Assembly: GCA_963728075.1 (NCBI GenBank)
Contig: CAVSIP010000001.1
Location: 310,001 to 374,000 of the forward strand
Direction: 5' to 3'
From: CAVSIP01 sp963728075
GTDB taxonomy: Bacteria > Actinomycetota > Actinomycetes > JAFAQI01 > DASSKL01
Length of the DNA: 64,000 nucleotides
The notes below the pieces were generated by a model that did not search any database, was not told the origin of the DNA, and saw nothing but the letters and a program-made list of their open reading frames with translations. A program made the position numbers and the translations under genes. Shown piece by piece: positions 1 to 7,249 of this stretch (its first letter is position 1; each line of letters opens with the position of its first letter).

Positions 1-1159
1 CGAGCGGCGCCTGCAGGTTCGGCACCGGCACGAGGACGTAGTACGTGTGCCGGCCGGCGGGGGCGAGCGACGGGTCGCTGCGCGTCGCGTTCGTGACGAG
101 CAGTGACGGGTCGGTCTGCAGCGACCCGCGGCGGGTGAGCTCGGCGAACGTGGAGCGCCAGCCGCGGCCGAAGTGCACGTTGTGGTGGGCGATGCCCGCG
201 TACGCCGCCCGCGAGCCGGCGTGCAGGAGGAAGGCCGAGGGGGAGTGGTGCAGCCGCCGCGGCCGCTCCACCCGCTCGCCCAGCAGGTCCCGTACGGCAC
301 CGGGCCGGTCGCCGTTGAGGACGACGACGTCGGCGGGTACCCGCTCGCCTGCCGCCGTCCGGACGGCCCGCGCCCGCCCGCCGCTGACCTCGACGCCGGT
401 GACCTCGGTCCCGTAGCGCACCTGCACGCCGTTCTTCTCCGCCGCACCCGCGAGGCCCTCGGCGACCGCGTGCAACCCCCCGGTGGGGAACCAGACCCCC
501 GCGACCGTGTCCATGTACGTGATGACGGCGTACAGCGCGAGGGCGCGGTACGGCGAGACCCCGGCGTACAGCGACTGGAAGGAGAACACCCGGCGGGTCC
601 GCGGGTCCTTCAGGTAGGTGCCGACGGCCGGGGCCAGTCGCCGGAAGCCGCCGAGCGCGACCAGCCGCGCCAGGTCGGGGGTGAGCAGCGACAGCGGGGA
701 GTCGAGGTTGCGGTCGATGAAGGTGTCCCGCTCCACCTCGTAGAGCCGGGTGACGTGCGCGGCGAACCGGCGGAACCCGTCGGCCTCCCGGGCGCCGCAC
801 AGCCGGTGCACCTCGGCCGCGGTCGCCTCGACGTCCGCGCGCACGTCCAGGGTGGACCCGTCCGGGAAGTGCGCGCGGTACGCCGGGTCGAGCCGGTGCA
901 GGCTGAGCCAGTCGCCCATCCGCTCGCCCGCCGCGGCGAACGTCCGCTCCAGCACGTCCGGCATCGTGAGGACCGTCGGGCCGGTGTCGAAGCGGTAGCC
1001 GCCGAGGTCGAGCCGGCCGGCTCGACCGCCCGGGACCGGTGCGCGCTCCAGCACCGTCACCTCGCGGCCCGCGCCCGCCAGGTGCAGGGCGGCCGACAGC
1101 CCGCCGAGCCCGGCGCCGACGACCACGACCCGGTCGGCCGGCCCCCGGACGGTACGCAT
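1..1159 (-). CDS. crtI: Phytoene desaturase CrtI family, C-terminus cut by window edge
   Basis: FAD-dependent carotenoid desaturase that would introduce double bases of conjugation into phytoene. The N-terminus shows the dinucleotide-binding motif VVVGAGLGGL, then the CrtI signature FDTGPTVLTMPDVLERTF. About 386 residues are visible against roughly 500 for the family, so the C-terminal FAD-contact region lies outside the window. The ATG at 1159 is chosen because a TACCGT hexamer sits 5 nt upstream and no Shine-Dalgarno is present, which fits a leaderless transcript. It follows a GGPP synthase gene on the same strand. Phytoene synthase (crtB) is not in the window and may lie beyond the left edge. 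Which desaturase class it is (3-step or 4-step) cannot be told. Confidence 0.88.
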   Translation of the reverse strand, partial: MRTVRGPADRVVVVGAGLGGLSAALHLAGAGREVTVLERAPVPGGRAGRLDLGGYRFDTGPTVLTMPDVLERTFAAAGERMGDWLSLHRLDPAYRAHFPDGSTLDVRADVEATAAEVHRLCGAREADGFRRFAAHVTRLYEVERDTFIDRNLDSPLSLLTPDLARLVALGGFRRLAPAVGTYLKDPRTRRVFSFQSLYAGVSPYRALALYAVITYMDTVAGVWFPTGGLHAVAEGLAGAAEKNGVQVRYGTEVTGVEVSGGRARAVRTAAGERVPADVVVLNGDRPGAVRDLLGERVERPRRLHHSPSAFLLHAGSRAAYAGIAHHNVHFGRGWRSTFAELTRRGSLQTDPSLLVTNATRSDPSLAPAGRHTYYVLVPVPNLQAPL

Positions 1160-1164
1160 ACGCC

Positions 1165-1170
1165 ACGGTA
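1165..1170 (-). promoter_or_regulatory. Putative -10 element of leaderless crtI
   Basis: On the minus strand TACCGT ends 5 nt before the crtI ATG, and no purine-rich ribosome binding site lies between them. This is the spacing expected when the transcript starts at the initiation codon. No clear -35 is seen. Confidence 0.45.
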
Positions 1171-1207
1171 ACGGTGGGCCCTGCGAGCTCTAGCCTCGTG
1201 CGCCCCC

Positions 1208-1273
1208 TGACCGCCTTCGTGCGGCGTACTGGGGTCAAACGATCTTGATCAGCCCCAGCTGGCCGCACGAAGG
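1208..1273. repeat. Dispersed 66-bp palindromic element, copy A
   Basis: An imperfect palindrome with outer arms CCTTCGTGCGGC / GCCGCACGAAGG and inner arms around CTGGGGTCA. A second 66-bp copy lies at 60004-60069. Outer arms and the small internal loops (gta, ctg) have the same orientation in both copies, but the core is inverted. This copy lies between the GGPP synthase stop and the crtI start, so it would be transcribed as a hairpin. It could be a REP-like element, a small non-autonomous mobile element or a terminator. Confidence 0.8.
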
Positions 1274-1290
1274 GAGATGGGGGGTGGGGG

Positions 1291-2361
1291 CTACAGCAGG
1301 CGGGTGCTGGCGGCGCGGGCGAGCTCGGCGAGCACCTCGCGTGCCTGGGCGGCGACCGGTGAGCCGGCCAGCGCGTCGACGGCGTCGGCCGTACGGCGGG
1401 TGACCAGGTCCTCGACCTCGGATAGCGCCCCGGTGGCGACGATGACCTCCTGCAGCGCGGCGACGCCCGCGTCGTCGAGGTCCGGGTCGCCGAGGTGGTG
1501 TCGGATCACCGCGGCCTGCGCCGCGTCCGCACGCTCCACGGCCAGCGCGACGAGCGCGGTCCGCTTGCCCTCGCGCAGGTCGTCGCCGGCGGGCTTCCCC
1601 GTGCTCACCGGGTCGCCGAACACCCCGAGCACGTCGTCGCGCAGCTGGAACGCCTCGCCGAGCGGCAGCCCGTACGCGGAGTAGGCGTCGAGGACGTCCC
1701 GGCCCCCGCCGGCCAGCGAGCCGCCGAGGTGCAGCGGCCCCTCGATCGTGTACCGCGCGGTCTTGTACCGGGCCACGCGCAGCGCGCGAGCGGCCGAGCC
1801 GCCACCGAGCGCCTGCTCGACGACGTCGAGGTACTGCCCGGCCATGAGCTCGGCGCGCATCGCGTCGTACACCACCTGGGCCCGGGCCAGCGCCTCCGGC
1901 GGCAGCCCGGCACCCCACAGCATCGCGTCGGCCCAGACCAGGCACAGGTCGCCGACGAGGATCGCCGCCGACTGCCCGAACCGCTCCGGGTCGCCGAGCC
2001 ACTCCGACTCGCGGTGCAGCATCGCGAACCGCCGGTGCACCGCCGGCTGGCCGCGGCGGCTGTCGCTGCGGTCGATGACGTCGTCGTGGACGAGTGCCGC
2101 CGCGTGCAGCAGCTCGAGCGCCGCCGCTGCGGTGACCGGCTCGTCGGCGTCCGGACCGCCGGCACCCCGCCAGCCCCAGTAGCAGAACGCCGGGCGCAGC
2201 CGCTTGCCGCCGTCGAGGACCAGCCGCTCGACCGCCTCACCCACCGGGACCAGCTCCGGGCCGACGTCGGCGAGTGCGGCACGCTGGCGGGCGAGGAAGC
2301 CCGCGAGCGCCTTCTCGACCCGGGCACGCAGGTCTGCCCGGTCGAGCGGGGTCTCGGTCAC
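1291..2361 (-). CDS. Polyprenyl (geranylgeranyl) diphosphate synthase
   Basis: Trans-isoprenyl diphosphate synthase, 356 residues, condensing isopentenyl diphosphate onto allylic diphosphates to supply the C20 precursor of carotenoids. Both aspartate-rich motifs are visible: the first as HDDVID near residue 110 and the second as QLRDDVLG near residue 240. A GKRLRP stretch that binds isopentenyl diphosphate lies in the N-terminal third. The GTG at 2361 is selected because it gives the normal length and sits 6 nt after a GATACT hexamer. Placement directly before crtI supports GGPP synthase (crtE role), but chain length cannot be fixed from sequence alone. Confidence 0.87.
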   Translation of the reverse strand: MTETPLDRADLRARVEKALAGFLARQRAALADVGPELVPVGEAVERLVLDGGKRLRPAFCYWGWRGAGGPDADEPVTAAAALELLHAAALVHDDVIDRSDSRRGQPAVHRRFAMLHRESEWLGDPERFGQSAAILVGDLCLVWADAMLWGAGLPPEALARAQVVYDAMRAELMAGQYLDVVEQALGGGSAARALRVARYKTARYTIEGPLHLGGSLAGGGRDVLDAYSAYGLPLGEAFQLRDDVLGVFGDPVSTGKPAGDDLREGKRTALVALAVERADAAQAAVIRHHLGDPDLDDAGVAALQEVIVATGALSEVEDLVTRRTADAVDALAGSPVAAQAREVLAELARAASTRLL

Positions 2362-2367
2362 GGGGCC

Positions 2368-2385
2368 AGTATCCGGCACTAGCCT
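2368..2385. promoter_or_regulatory. Divergent leaderless -10 elements (GGPP synthase / metF)
   Basis: Only 30 nt separate the two divergent GTG starts. On the minus strand GATACT (2373-2368) ends exactly 6 nt before the synthase GTG. On the plus strand TAGCCT (2380-2385) ends exactly 6 nt before the metF GTG. Neither start has a Shine-Dalgarno, so both transcripts are probably leaderless and each -35 would lie inside or near the opposite gene. Confidence 0.5.
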
Positions 2386-2391
2386 CGGGAC

Positions 2392-3336
2392 GTGCCGACG
2401 CAGCCGACCGCCCGCATGCGCGACCGCGCGCCCGCGACCCGGGCGGCGACGATCCGCGACCTGCTGGCGGGCGGCGGCCAGTCGTTCTCCTTCGAGTTCT
2501 CCCCGCCGAGGACCCCGGAGGGGGAGGTCCAGCTCCGGCAGGCGATCCGCGAGCTGGAGACCCTGCACCCGACGTTCGTGTCGGTGACGTACGGCGCCGG
2601 CGGCTCGACCCGGGACACCACCGTGCGCGTCACCGAGTGGATCGCCGCCGAGACGACTCTCACGCCGGTCGGCCACCTCACCGCGGTGGACCACTCGGTC
2701 GCGCAGCTGCGGCACGTGATCGGCCAGTACGCCGACGCCGGCGTCCGCAACGTGCTGGCACTGCGCGGCGACCCGCCGGGGGACCCCCAGGGCGAGTGGG
2801 TGCGGCACCCGGAGGGCCTGGAGTACGCCGAGGACCTCGTCCGCCTGGTCCGTGAGTCCGGCGACTTCTGCGTGGGGGTCGCCGCGTTCCCGGACAAGCA
2901 CCCGCGCTCGCCGGACGTCGACACCGACGCCCGTTACCTCGCCCAGAAGTGCGCCGCCGGGGCCGACTTCGCGGTCACCCAGTTCTTCTTCGACGCCGAC
3001 CCGTACTTCCGGCTGGTCGAGCGGCTGGACCGCCTGGACTGCCGCGTCCCGGTGATCCCCGGCGTCATCCCGGTGACGAACGTCCGCCAGGTCGAGCGCT
3101 TCGCCCAGCTCGCCGGGGCGCCCGTACCGGCCGCGGTGGCCGACCGGCTGCACGCCGTGCAGGACGACCCGGTGGCCGTCCGCCGGGTGGGCGTGGACAT
3201 CGCCACCGAGCTGTGCGAGCGGCTGCTCGCCGGCGGCGTACCGGGGCTGCACTTCTACACGCTCAACCGCTCGACGGCGACGCGGGAGATCTACACGCGG
3301 CTGGACCTGGCAGCGCGCGCCGCGCGGACCGGGTGA
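2392..3336 (+). CDS. metF: Methylenetetrahydrofolate reductase
   Basis: FAD-dependent reduction of 5,10-methylene-THF to 5-methyl-THF for methionine synthesis. The 314-residue protein matches the bacterial MetF barrel length. It carries the conserved FEFSPPR start of the barrel near residue 35 (catalytic Glu), VTYGAGGSTRDTT near residue 65, and the ALRGDPPGD flavin/folate region near residue 123. The GTG at 2392 follows TAGCCT by 6 nt and looks leaderless. Its stop overlaps the GTG of the next gene by 3 nt (3333-3336), so the two are translationally coupled. Confidence 0.93.
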   Translation: MPTQPTARMRDRAPATRAATIRDLLAGGGQSFSFEFSPPRTPEGEVQLRQAIRELETLHPTFVSVTYGAGGSTRDTTVRVTEWIAAETTLTPVGHLTAVDHSVAQLRHVIGQYADAGVRNVLALRGDPPGDPQGEWVRHPEGLEYAEDLVRLVRESGDFCVGVAAFPDKHPRSPDVDTDARYLAQKCAAGADFAVTQFFFDADPYFRLVERLDRLDCRVPVIPGVIPVTNVRQVERFAQLAGAPVPAAVADRLHAVQDDPVAVRRVGVDIATELCERLLAGGVPGLHFYTLNRSTATREIYTRLDLAARAARTG

Positions 3337-3956
3337 GCGAGCGGGCGGAGTTCCTGGCCCGCTGGTCGGCGCAGCACGGCGGCTACGACCCGGCGCGCTC
3401 GCGGCTCACCTCCGCGTGGCTGCGGGTGATGTACGCGCTCACCGGCCCGCTCGTCCGGTTGCGTGTGCATCCGCACGCGGTCACGCTCACCGCGCTGCCG
3501 TTGGCGTACGGGGCGTTCGCCGCTGCCGCCTCCGGCCTGCCGGTGCTCGCGGCGGCCCTGGTGGCCGTCAGCGGCGTCTGCGACGGCCTCGACGGCACGC
3601 TGGCGCTGCGTACGGGACGCGCCTCGCGTGCCGGGGCGCTGCTGGACGCGGTCGCCGACCGGGCGGCGGACGGTGCGTACCTCCTCGCGCTGTGGGCGGC
3701 GGGCGGCCGGGCGGCCTGGTGCGTGGGTGCGGGTGCCGCGCTGGCCGGGCTGGAGTACGTCCGGGCCCGGGCGGGCGCGCTCGGTATGGCCGACGTGGGG
3801 GTCGTGACCGTGGGCGAGCGGCCCACCCGGGTGTTCGTGGCCGCCGCGTTCCTGGCCGCCGGCCGGCCGACGGCGGGGGCGCTCGTCACGCTGGCCGTCA
3901 GCGTCGTCGGCCTCGCCCAGCTGGCGCCGGCCGTGACCCGGTACGTACGCGGCTAG
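3333..3956 (+). CDS. CDP-alcohol phosphatidyltransferase family protein
   Basis: Integral membrane enzyme of 207 residues that transfers a substituted phosphate from a CDP-alcohol or CDP-diacylglycerol onto an alcohol. The family motif (D-x2-D-G-x2-A-R-x8-G-x3-D-x3-D) is present near residues 70-95: it begins CDGLDGTLALRTGR and ends with LLDAVADRAAD. Several hydrophobic segments flank it. The GTG overlaps the metF stop. The acceptor (inositol phosphate, glycerol phosphate or another) cannot be decided. Its 3' end overlaps by 4 nt the end of the convergent cytochrome-associated gene. Confidence 0.85.
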   Translation: MSERAEFLARWSAQHGGYDPARSRLTSAWLRVMYALTGPLVRLRVHPHAVTLTALPLAYGAFAAAASGLPVLAAALVAVSGVCDGLDGTLALRTGRASRAGALLDAVADRAADGAYLLALWAAGGRAAWCVGAGAALAGLEYVRARAGALGMADVGVVTVGERPTRVFVAAAFLAAGRPTAGALVTLAVSVVGLAQLAPAVTRYVRG

Positions 3957-4933
3957 GTCCCGGTCGCCCGCTGCCGCCCGTGGGTGCGGTAGTAGTCCCG
4001 CCAGATCAGGCGGTGCAGCGGCACCCGGCGCGGGATGCTGCGGACGCCCGGCAGGAACGGGATCGCCATCAGCCCGAGGGTGAGCAGGGCCATCACGGCC
4101 CACACGAGGGCGTCGGCGTTGCCTGAGGAGGAGAACGGCTGGATCTGGTACCAGAACGTGTACAGCCACAGCCAGGCCTGACCGGGGTAGTTCCCGGTCT
4201 CGTTCATCATCCCCCACTGCTCGCCGCCGAGGTGCTGCGCGTCGGCCAGGTTCGACAGGTAGGCGCCGTCGGCGATGAACAGCAGGGGCTTGGTGTAGTC
4301 GGTCTCGTAGAAGCCCTTGCCCTGGGTGAGCAGCGCGCCGGTGAGCCCACCGGACCTGGCCATGGACAGCAGCTTGGCGAGCATGGTCGGCACCGGCCCG
4401 TAGTCGCCGGTTGCGACCGCGGCCGGGTCGTTGCCGGGCGCCTTCTGCAGTGCCTGGTCGTAGGCGCCGGCCCAGTCCTGGCGCTGCGACGCGGACGCGG
4501 TGTCGTAGGTGCTGAGGGCTTGCTGCAGGGCGGGGTCGTCCCCGGAGACGGACTGCAACGGCCGGACGACGAAGTCCTGCGCGGTGTTCACGGGAATCGT
4601 CACGCCTCGCCAGCACTGCGGGCAGAGCGGGCCGAGCTTCTGCGCCGCCCCTGGAGTGTCGGTGTACGGCGGGCCGTAGGTGGCGGTGTCGCTGGTGCCG
4701 TCGAGCTCGGTGGCAGCGGTGGCGACGAAGTCGTTCGGCGCGGCGTTGGCCCAGCGTGAGATGGTCACCTGCGGCTCGTGGGGCGAGCTGAACAGGGCGG
4801 CCAGCGCCACGGTGAGCACCGTCAGCACCACCAGGGCGACGGTGAACTCCTTGACGAGGTCGTAGCGGCGGGTCGGGCCGGTCCACGGGCGGGCGGCCGG
4901 GTCCGTCTGGGCATGCGCTCGGGCCAGGGTCAT
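3953..4933 (-). CDS. Membrane partner of cytochrome b6-type protein, large extracytoplasmic insert
   Basis: A 326-residue protein in the position where cytochrome b6/f-type operons encode the C-terminal half of cytochrome b. A membrane helix at about residues 28-50 is followed by some 200 polar residues, including a CPQC pair near residue 105. Hydrophobic segments return near the C-terminus (around residues 255-300). I do not see the PEWY quinol-oxidation motif of subunit IV or cytochrome b. It overlaps the upstream cytochrome gene by 4 nt and is surely cotranscribed. Function is inferred from context only. It may be a highly diverged subunit IV or an unrelated membrane subunit. Confidence 0.6.
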   Translation of the reverse strand: MTLARAHAQTDPAARPWTGPTRRYDLVKEFTVALVVLTVLTVALAALFSSPHEPQVTISRWANAAPNDFVATAATELDGTSDTATYGPPYTDTPGAAQKLGPLCPQCWRGVTIPVNTAQDFVVRPLQSVSGDDPALQQALSTYDTASASQRQDWAGAYDQALQKAPGNDPAAVATGDYGPVPTMLAKLLSMARSGGLTGALLTQGKGFYETDYTKPLLFIADGAYLSNLADAQHLGGEQWGMMNETGNYPGQAWLWLYTFWYQIQPFSSSGNADALVWAVMALLTLGLMAIPFLPGVRSIPRRVPLHRLIWRDYYRTHGRQRATGT

Positions 4934-5571
4934 CGCGACTCCGCCTCCTCCGGCTCGGCCGGCATGGCGTCGAGCGGCGGCACCACGCCGTGCTTGCGGA
5001 CGAGCAGCAGGTGCGCGGCGACGACGACGCCGACGGCGAGCGGCAGCAGGAAGACGTGGAACATGATCATCTGGCCGAAGTTCAGCGTGTTGAACCACGA
5101 CCCGATGAAGACCGAGTTCAGCCCGTCCTTGGCCTGGGTGGAGATCCACTGCGAGTCGAAGTTCTGCTGGACCAGGTAGCCGGTGAACGCGGTGCCGATC
5201 GCCGTGACGAACGCGAGCACGCCGGTCACCCAGGTCAGCCATCGGCGACCCCGCCAGGCCGCCATCCAGTACTTGCCCCACAGGTGGATCACCATCAGCG
5301 CCATGAACAGCTCCACGCTCCACAGGTGCAGGCTGTTGAAGAACAGCCCGACCCCGGAGACGTGCCACCACTGCGGGCCCTCGATCGCCAGCACCGTGCC
5401 GGTCGCCACCACGACCAGGAACGCGGCCAGCGTCGCGACCCCGAAGACGTAGACCCAGGAGGCGACGTAGGCGGGCTGACGGTCCGGGAGGAGCTTGTCC
5501 GGGGGGAACTGCTCGAGGAGCCGTCGGCGCAGCCGCGCCGTCCACATGCGCTCGGTCGCCGGGCTGCTCAC
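4930..5571 (-). CDS. Cytochrome b N-terminal domain protein, b6 type
   Basis: Four-helix di-heme cytochrome, 213 residues, the length of a cytochrome b6 rather than a full cytochrome b. Two histidine pairs are visible: NSLH and MVIH with 13 residues between them, and MFH and AAH with 14 residues between them. The 14-residue second spacing is the hallmark of b6 rather than mitochondrial-type b. The GTG at 5571 overlaps the preceding small gene by 4 nt. No Rieske protein, cytochrome f or c1 gene is adjacent, so the electron donor and acceptor are unknown. Confidence 0.85.
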   Translation of the reverse strand: MSSPATERMWTARLRRRLLEQFPPDKLLPDRQPAYVASWVYVFGVATLAAFLVVVATGTVLAIEGPQWWHVSGVGLFFNSLHLWSVELFMALMVIHLWGKYWMAAWRGRRWLTWVTGVLAFVTAIGTAFTGYLVQQNFDSQWISTQAKDGLNSVFIGSWFNTLNFGQMIMFHVFLLPLAVGVVVAAHLLLVRKHGVVPPLDAMPAEPEEAESR

Positions 5572-5753
5572 TCGTCCCGCCCCCGGTCCCGCGGGAACGG
5601 CACGGCGATGGCCAGCGCGAACAGCACGAGCATCACGCAGATCACGACCAGGTTCGCCACCGAGATCGAGAGGAACCCCCAGTGCAGGTAGTGGCCGGGA
5701 TGGTTCAGGTCGACGGCGGCGGCGAGCAAGCCGTCGGTGTGAGTCATGGTCAT
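5568..5753 (-). CDS. Small single-span membrane protein of the cytochrome b6 operon
   Basis: A 61-residue protein with one membrane helix (about residues 27-50, rich in V, I, L) and a charged C-terminus ending DRGRDE. The ATG at 5753 is chosen over the in-frame ATG at 5786 because a GAGGAAGAG ribosome binding site lies just before it. The stop overlaps the cytochrome GTG by 4 nt, so the three genes are translationally coupled. It may be a small accessory subunit like those of b6f complexes. No family is recognised. Confidence 0.65.
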   Translation of the reverse strand: MTMTHTDGLLAAAVDLNHPGHYLHWGFLSISVANLVVICVMLVLFALAIAVPFPRDRGRDE

Positions 5754-5828
5754 GGGCTCTTCCTCCGACGCGGCTGGGTCTGCCACTTCGCCGAACGACT
5801 CGTCCCACGAGACAGTTCCCCGCCATGC

Positions 5829-7163
5829 TCAGCCGGCTGCCGGGCTGACCCGTCCGCGGGTGGCCCACCGGCGGGAGTGCCAGTGGCGCGCCAGGATCCC
5901 GGCGCGGGCGGCGAGCCAGCACGCCAGCGCCCCCCACACGCCGAGCAGCCCCAACGTCGGCACCAGCAGCGTGAGCGTCGCCAGGGGCAGGAACGCGAGC
6001 AGCGCGAGCGCCATGGCGAAGCGCAGGTACGGGTAGTCGCCGACGCCGAGCAGCACCCCGTCGTACATGAAGGCCGCGGCGGTGACTGGCAGCGTCAGCC
6101 CGGCCAGCAGCAGCGCGCCGACCGCCGCTCCCTGCACGGCGGCGTCACCGGTGAACGCCCGCGGGATCCACGGCGCGCCCGCCGCGGTGACCGCGCCGAA
6201 GAGGGTGGCGGTGCCGATGCCCCAGCGCAGCACCCGTCGCCCGACCCGGCGGGCCGCCGCCACGTCCCCGGCGCCGACCGCCTCGCCGACCAGCACCTGG
6301 GCCGGTACGGCGAGCGCGTCCAGGGAGAGCGCGACGAGGAACCACACCTGCAGGGCGACCTGGTGCGCCGCCAGGGGCACCGACCCCAGGCGGGTCGCGA
6401 CGAGCGTGCTGCCGTACAGGGCGGCGAGCAGGGCCAGCGTCCGGACGACGAGGACGACGCCCGCCCGCAGCAGGCGGCGGACGTGCGCGCCGGTCGTGCG
6501 CCACGACGCGCCGGCGGCGCGGATCCGGCCGCGGGCGACCGCGAGGAAGGCGGCCGCCGCCGTGGCCTGGGCGCAGGCGGTGGCCACGGCGGAGCCGCGT
6601 ACGCCGAGCCCGAGCCCGTACACGAACGCCACCTCCAGGACCACGTTGAGCGCGATGCTCACCACCGTGATCGCCAGGGGGGTGCGGGTGTCGGACAGCC
6701 CGCGCAGGTGGCCGTTGCCGGCGAGGACGACCAGCATGAACGGCAGCCCGCCCGCCGCCGCGCGCAGGTAGGCCGCGGCCGCCGCTGCGGTGGGGCCGTC
6801 CGCCCCGAGGACGCGTACGAGCGGGCCGGCGCTCACCGCGACGGCGGCCGCCAGGACGACCCCGACGGCCGCGGCGAGGGCGTACGCGGCGACGGCGACC
6901 TCGGCCGCCTCCTGCCGCCGCACGCCGCCGGCCCGCTGGGCGACCTCGGACGTGGTCGCCATGGACAGGAAGCCGAACGCGTACACCGCGACGCTCAGCA
7001 CGGCGGTGGCCAGGGCGAGCCCGCCCAGCGGCGCCCGGCCGAGGTGCCCCACGATCGCCGTGTCGGTGAGGTTGTACGCCGGCTCGGCCACCAGCGCGCC
7101 GAACGCCGGGACCGCGAGCGACAGGACCCGCCGGTCCACCGGTTCCAGCCGCGCCCGCCGCAC
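5829..7163 (-). CDS. MATE family efflux transporter
   Basis: Multidrug and toxic compound extrusion antiporter, 444 residues with about 12 hydrophobic segments, the usual size for the family. The N-terminus has the MATE pattern SLAVPAFGALVAEPAYNLTDTA, where a conserved Pro and Asp line the ion path. A second-half repeat (PLAAHQVALQVWFL) resembles the first. The GTG at 7163 gives the family-typical start. It lies 86 nt after the desaturase stop on the same strand and could be cotranscribed with the carotenoid genes. Substrate unknown. Confidence 0.88.
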   Translation of the reverse strand: MRRARLEPVDRRVLSLAVPAFGALVAEPAYNLTDTAIVGHLGRAPLGGLALATAVLSVAVYAFGFLSMATTSEVAQRAGGVRRQEAAEVAVAAYALAAAVGVVLAAAVAVSAGPLVRVLGADGPTAAAAAAYLRAAAGGLPFMLVVLAGNGHLRGLSDTRTPLAITVVSIALNVVLEVAFVYGLGLGVRGSAVATACAQATAAAAFLAVARGRIRAAGASWRTTGAHVRRLLRAGVVLVVRTLALLAALYGSTLVATRLGSVPLAAHQVALQVWFLVALSLDALAVPAQVLVGEAVGAGDVAAARRVGRRVLRWGIGTATLFGAVTAAGAPWIPRAFTGDAAVQGAAVGALLLAGLTLPVTAAAFMYDGVLLGVGDYPYLRFAMALALLAFLPLATLTLLVPTLGLLGVWGALACWLAARAGILARHWHSRRWATRGRVSPAAG

Positions 7164-7249
7164 CCGCCGATCCTGCCCGACCCCCGCCCGAGGTGCGGGC
7201 AGGTGCCCTTCTAGCGGGACATACCCGCAGTGATCAACGGTGGCCGGGG

